This document shows positions 6,138 to 8,161 of a stretch of DNA of 8,161 nucleotides, in pieces. How positions within the stretch are numbered: the first letter of the stretch is position 1; every line of letters begins with the position of its first letter. The stretch covers positions 1 through 8,161 of the forward strand of contig CAMCUG010000059.1 of NCBI GenBank assembly GCA_945878835.1. Reading direction: 5' to 3'. The notes under the pieces are model-generated. The model was not told where the DNA came from. It did no database searches and saw nothing but the letters and a program-made list of their open reading frames with translations. Origin of the DNA: Chryseobacterium gleum. GTDB lineage: Bacteria > Bacteroidota > Bacteroidia > Flavobacteriales_D > Sanyastnellaceae. A program made the position numbers and the translations under genes.

Positions 6138-6842
6138 ATGAATAAAGTTGATTTACTTGTCGTTTCGGCGCATCCAGACGACGCGGAAATTAGTGCAGCC
6201 GGAACAATTATTAAATATGTTAAGGAAGGGAAGACAGTGGCGTTGATAGATCTCACACAAGGTGAGCTTGGTACAAGAGGTAATGCTGAATTGCGAATGG
6301 CTGAAGCAGAAAATGCTTCTCGAATTATGGGGAGTCATTTTAGAGAAAATTTGGAAATGGCAGATTGCTTTTTCACAGATACTCCTGAAAACAAAACGCT
6401 GATAATTGATGCTATTCGAAAATATAGACCTGAAATAGTTTTCACGAATGCACTTCGTGATCGTCACCCCGATCATGCGAGAGCAGCCAAATTAGTCGCT
6501 GATTGTTGCTTTTATGCGGGACTTCCGAAAATTGTAACGAATTACCAAGCGTGGCGTCCACGTGCATTGTATCATTTCAATCAAGATTATTACAATACGC
6601 CTGATTTCGTCATTGACATAACGGAACACATGGATCAGAAAATTGAAACTCTGAAGGCTTTTTCAAGTCAGTTTTTCGATCCGAATGCGGAAGATCCCAA
6701 GACACCAATTTCAGGAAGGGAGTTCTTCGATTTCATAAAAGGCAGAGGCCTGGATTTCGGCAGGTTAGCAGGTTATCAATACGGCGAAGGATTTGTTGCA
6801 TCTCGACCCATTGGAATGCGCGATGTTTTCAACTTAGATTGA
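6138..6842 (+). CDS. bshB1: Bacillithiol biosynthesis deacetylase BshB1
   Basis: The 234-residue cytoplasmic PIG-L/LmbE-family zinc deacetylase removes the acetyl group from GlcNAc-malate to give GlcN-malate, the second step of bacillithiol synthesis. The AHPDDAE motif (11-17) supplies H12, the catalytic-base aspartate D14 and D15; RHPDHARA (109-116) supplies H113. H12, D15 and H113 correspond in position to the zinc ligands described for Bacillus homologues. The C-terminal YGEGF...RPIG stretch (215-226) is typical of BshB1 as opposed to generic LmbE proteins. The ATG at 6138 leaves a 64-bp divergent intergenic region towards the M23 gene. The neighbouring bshA and bshC genes are not in this window, as is common in Bacteroidota. 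Its last 9 bp overlap the convergent flippase gene. Confidence 0.94.
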   Translation: MNKVDLLVVSAHPDDAEISAAGTIIKYVKEGKTVALIDLTQGELGTRGNAELRMAEAENASRIMGSHFRENLEMADCFFTDTPENKTLIIDAIRKYRPEIVFTNALRDRHPDHARAAKLVADCCFYAGLPKIVTNYQAWRPRALYHFNQDYYNTPDFVIDITEHMDQKIETLKAFSSQFFDPNAEDPKTPISGREFFDFIKGRGLDFGRLAGYQYGEGFVASRPIGMRDVFNLD

Positions 6843-8030
6843 GAACTCCTTTTTCTTCAATCTGAAAAAAAGTAAAATCTGCACAAGACTCTGAGACATA
6901 AAGGCAGCCGATGCCGCTATGCACGCGCCATTTAAATGATTCGTTGGAATGAGCAATAAAGAGCAAAGTATTGCAACAGCGAACCCTGTTAATGCAGAGT
7001 AAAAGTTATATTGATGAAGGCCTCTTCCAGAAAATAAATGCGCAAATGAAACAGTAATTGAGTTCGCAACAATTCCGGGTACTAGAAAGAAAAAACCTTC
7101 TTTAATAAATGCGATGTCGAAGTCCACGAATGGTGCTAGCCACTTGTTAGGAACAACTAAAAAGCAGAGTGTGCCGAAGACAGTTGTTGTTGCACCAAGC
7201 ACTAAGTAGCGTTTGGTAAGCAAAAGGTGTTCACTGAAATTTGAAGATTGCGCAACGCGAGATGCAAGAATAGAAGACAAGCTTTTCACGACTGACCAGA
7301 GCGCTTCAGCTACATACATAAGAACGGAAAAAACGCCCGTAAAAATTTTCCCTTCGGCGCCAAGATTCTCTAGAAAATACAAGTAAGAACGTTGATTTCC
7401 TAAATGGAAAATATTCCCCAATTGCGCATAGCCACCAAGCTTTGCAGTTTGCTGTAAATCGGTTTTCGATAAATCGAAACGCATCTTTTTCCAGACATGT
7501 GGAGTGTGATAAAACCCCACAGAGGCCGTAACAATAAATGAAAGAAGTTGTCCGGAAATGAAGGCCATTATTCCCCAATCTGTGGTGAAATAAAAACACG
7601 CCACGAAGAACAATGAAGAAACAGATTGTGTGAAAAGTAGAATTTGATAAGATCCTATTTTTTCTTTTCCAAGTAAGATCATTTGTTGCAATACGAAGAG
7701 TGATTGTAAGGTTCCGAGGAGTAGTGTAAATCCAATGAAAGGAGCTCCAAGGGCGAGCAATAAAACAAAGGTTATACTTGCGCTTATGACAATCCAAACA
7801 ATGGAAGGCAATGCAATTTTGTTTTCGCCCATTCGCGGGATTAAATAGATGAGCGCTCCTCCGCCTATAAACTGACTCAGGGTCGCAACGATAAGAATTC
7901 CGAAATTGATTAACGCAATGGTTCCTTGTCCTTCAACATGAACGAAATGCAAATTCATTAGCACTAGAAGTAGCGCCGAAATCATTCCAAACGCGCGATT
8001 CAATATGGAAAGAAATTCTAGTTTCTTCAT
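6834..8030 (-). CDS. Polytopic membrane protein, Wzx/MATE-like polysaccharide flippase
   Basis: The 398-residue, highly hydrophobic protein has about 12 predicted membrane segments (for example about 14-30, 38-65, 75-97, 100-118, 129-148, 152-172, 275-294, 312-331, 344-362 and 366-388) and a basic C-terminus (FFRLKKKEF). The N-terminal N-R-A-F-G segment, an early Gly-rich turn (GGG at 56-58) and the overall layout resemble the oligosaccharide flippase/polysaccharide export branch of the MOP superfamily, which moves lipid-linked glycans across the inner membrane. There are no polar catalytic motifs, so the assignment rests on topology and context. Its ATG at 8030 overlaps the stop of an upstream probable glycosyltransferase gene as ATGA, which supports a role in surface glycan assembly. 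It is slightly short for Wzx (usually 400-500 residues) but appears intact. The substrate is unknown. Confidence 0.8.
   Translation of the reverse strand: MKKLEFLSILNRAFGMISALLLVLMNLHFVHVEGQGTIALINFGILIVATLSQFIGGGALIYLIPRMGENKIALPSIVWIVISASITFVLLLALGAPFIGFTLLLGTLQSLFVLQQMILLGKEKIGSYQILLFTQSVSSLFFVACFYFTTDWGIMAFISGQLLSFIVTASVGFYHTPHVWKKMRFDLSKTDLQQTAKLGGYAQLGNIFHLGNQRSYLYFLENLGAEGKIFTGVFSVLMYVAEALWSVVKSLSSILASRVAQSSNFSEHLLLTKRYLVLGATTTVFGTLCFLVVPNKWLAPFVDFDIAFIKEGFFFLVPGIVANSITVSFAHLFSGRGLHQYNFYSALTGFAVAILCSLLLIPTNHLNGACIAASAAFMSQSLVQILLFFRLKKKEFSI
6836..6863. repeat. Inverted repeat at the convergent bshB1/flippase 3' ends
   Basis: AGATTGA (6836-6842) and TCAATCT (6857-6863) form a perfect 7-bp stem around a 14-base loop. 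The left arm includes the bshB1 stop codon and the right arm lies in the last codons of the flippase gene. Because it sits where two genes converge, it could help end or stabilise both transcripts. It is weak: the stem is AT-rich, the loop is long, and no T-run follows on either strand, so it is not a classical intrinsic terminator. Confidence 0.3.
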
Positions 8031-8161
8031 ATTTGCAGTGCTTGATCGTAGGCATTCATGAATTGTTTTCCAACCGATTCGTATGAAAAATAATTCGTTG
8101 CATAATAAGAAATTTCTTCGCGATTTACCTCATTCATTTCCCTGTGAGATTCACTCAGTGC
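8027..8161 (-). CDS. C-terminal end of an upstream gene, probable glycosyltransferase (5' part outside window)
   Basis: On the minus strand the frame is open from the window edge for 44 codons and ends in a TGA that overlaps the flippase ATG (ATGA, 8030-8027). The encoded tail includes ISYYATNYFSYESVGKQF and then a Y-D-Q-A-L end. An aromatic-Ser-x-E-x-V helix followed by a Tyr near the C-terminus is common in the last helix of GT-B (family 4-type) glycosyltransferases, where the phrase is usually F-S-W-E. That, and coupling to a flippase gene, suggests a glycosyltransferase of a surface polysaccharide locus. The fragment is too short for certainty: that it is a real coding end is well supported, the product name is not. 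Confidence 0.6.
   Translation of the reverse strand, partial: ALSESHREMNEVNREEISYYATNYFSYESVGKQFMNAYDQALQI

Noticed and set aside
6153..6476. Minus-strand open frame of about 107 codons within bshB1
   Set aside because: It is antisense to bshB1 and its translation has no recognisable features.
7306..7797. Open frame of about 163 codons on the minus strand inside the flippase gene
   Set aside because: It is an alternative frame of the flippase; its Trp/His/Cys/Arg-rich translation is typical of out-of-frame reading.
1..8161. CRISPR arrays, tRNAs, insertion sequences, toxin-antitoxin or defence genes
   Set aside because: No regularly spaced repeats, transposase motifs, tRNA-like cloverleafs or defence domains were seen; the window is ordinary chromosomal metabolism and envelope genes.

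Overview
The window looks like a chromosomal segment from a pigmented member of the Bacteroidota, most likely the order Flavobacteriales. This is inferred from the AT-rich sequence, a Bacteroidota-type carotenoid gene set with a fused CrtYcd-like lycopene cyclase, a BshB1-type bacillithiol deacetylase, near-absence of Shine-Dalgarno sequences, and one good match to the Bacteroidota promoter pattern TTG-N18-TAnnTTTG. I cannot name a genus. Gene density is very high: every stretch longer than about 80 bases is coding. No tRNA, rRNA, CRISPR array, insertion sequence or phage gene was seen.

Layout. Positions 1-471 (+) hold the 3' part of an endonuclease/exonuclease/phosphatase-family gene. It converges on, and overlaps by 11 bp, the end of a six-gene minus-strand cluster (5026 down to 461): crtI, crtB, an unrecognised secreted protein, idi, crtZ, and crtYcd. 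The crtI-crtB gap is 4 bp; the other four junctions are TAATG, TGATG, ATGA and ATGA start/stop overlaps, so this is almost certainly one translationally coupled operon. Upstream on the same strand (6073-5108) is a secreted M23 peptidase with a C-terminal LysM. Divergent from it is bshB1 (6138-6842, +), which overlaps by 9 bp the end of a minus-strand polysaccharide-type flippase gene (8030-6834). The flippase start overlaps by 4 bp (ATGA) the 3' end of another gene that runs off the right edge and is probably a glycosyltransferase.

How the genes work together. IDI interconverts IPP and DMAPP. CrtB condenses two GGPP into phytoene, CrtI desaturates it to lycopene, CrtYcd cyclises the ends to beta rings, and CrtZ 3-hydroxylates them. 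With bicyclisation the expected product is zeaxanthin; if the cyclase works on one end only, a monocyclic hydroxylated carotenoid is expected. GGPP synthase (crtE) and ketolase (crtW) are not in the window. The least explained part is the roughly 170-residue exported protein between crtB and idi, which belongs to the operon by position but matches no carotenoid enzyme.
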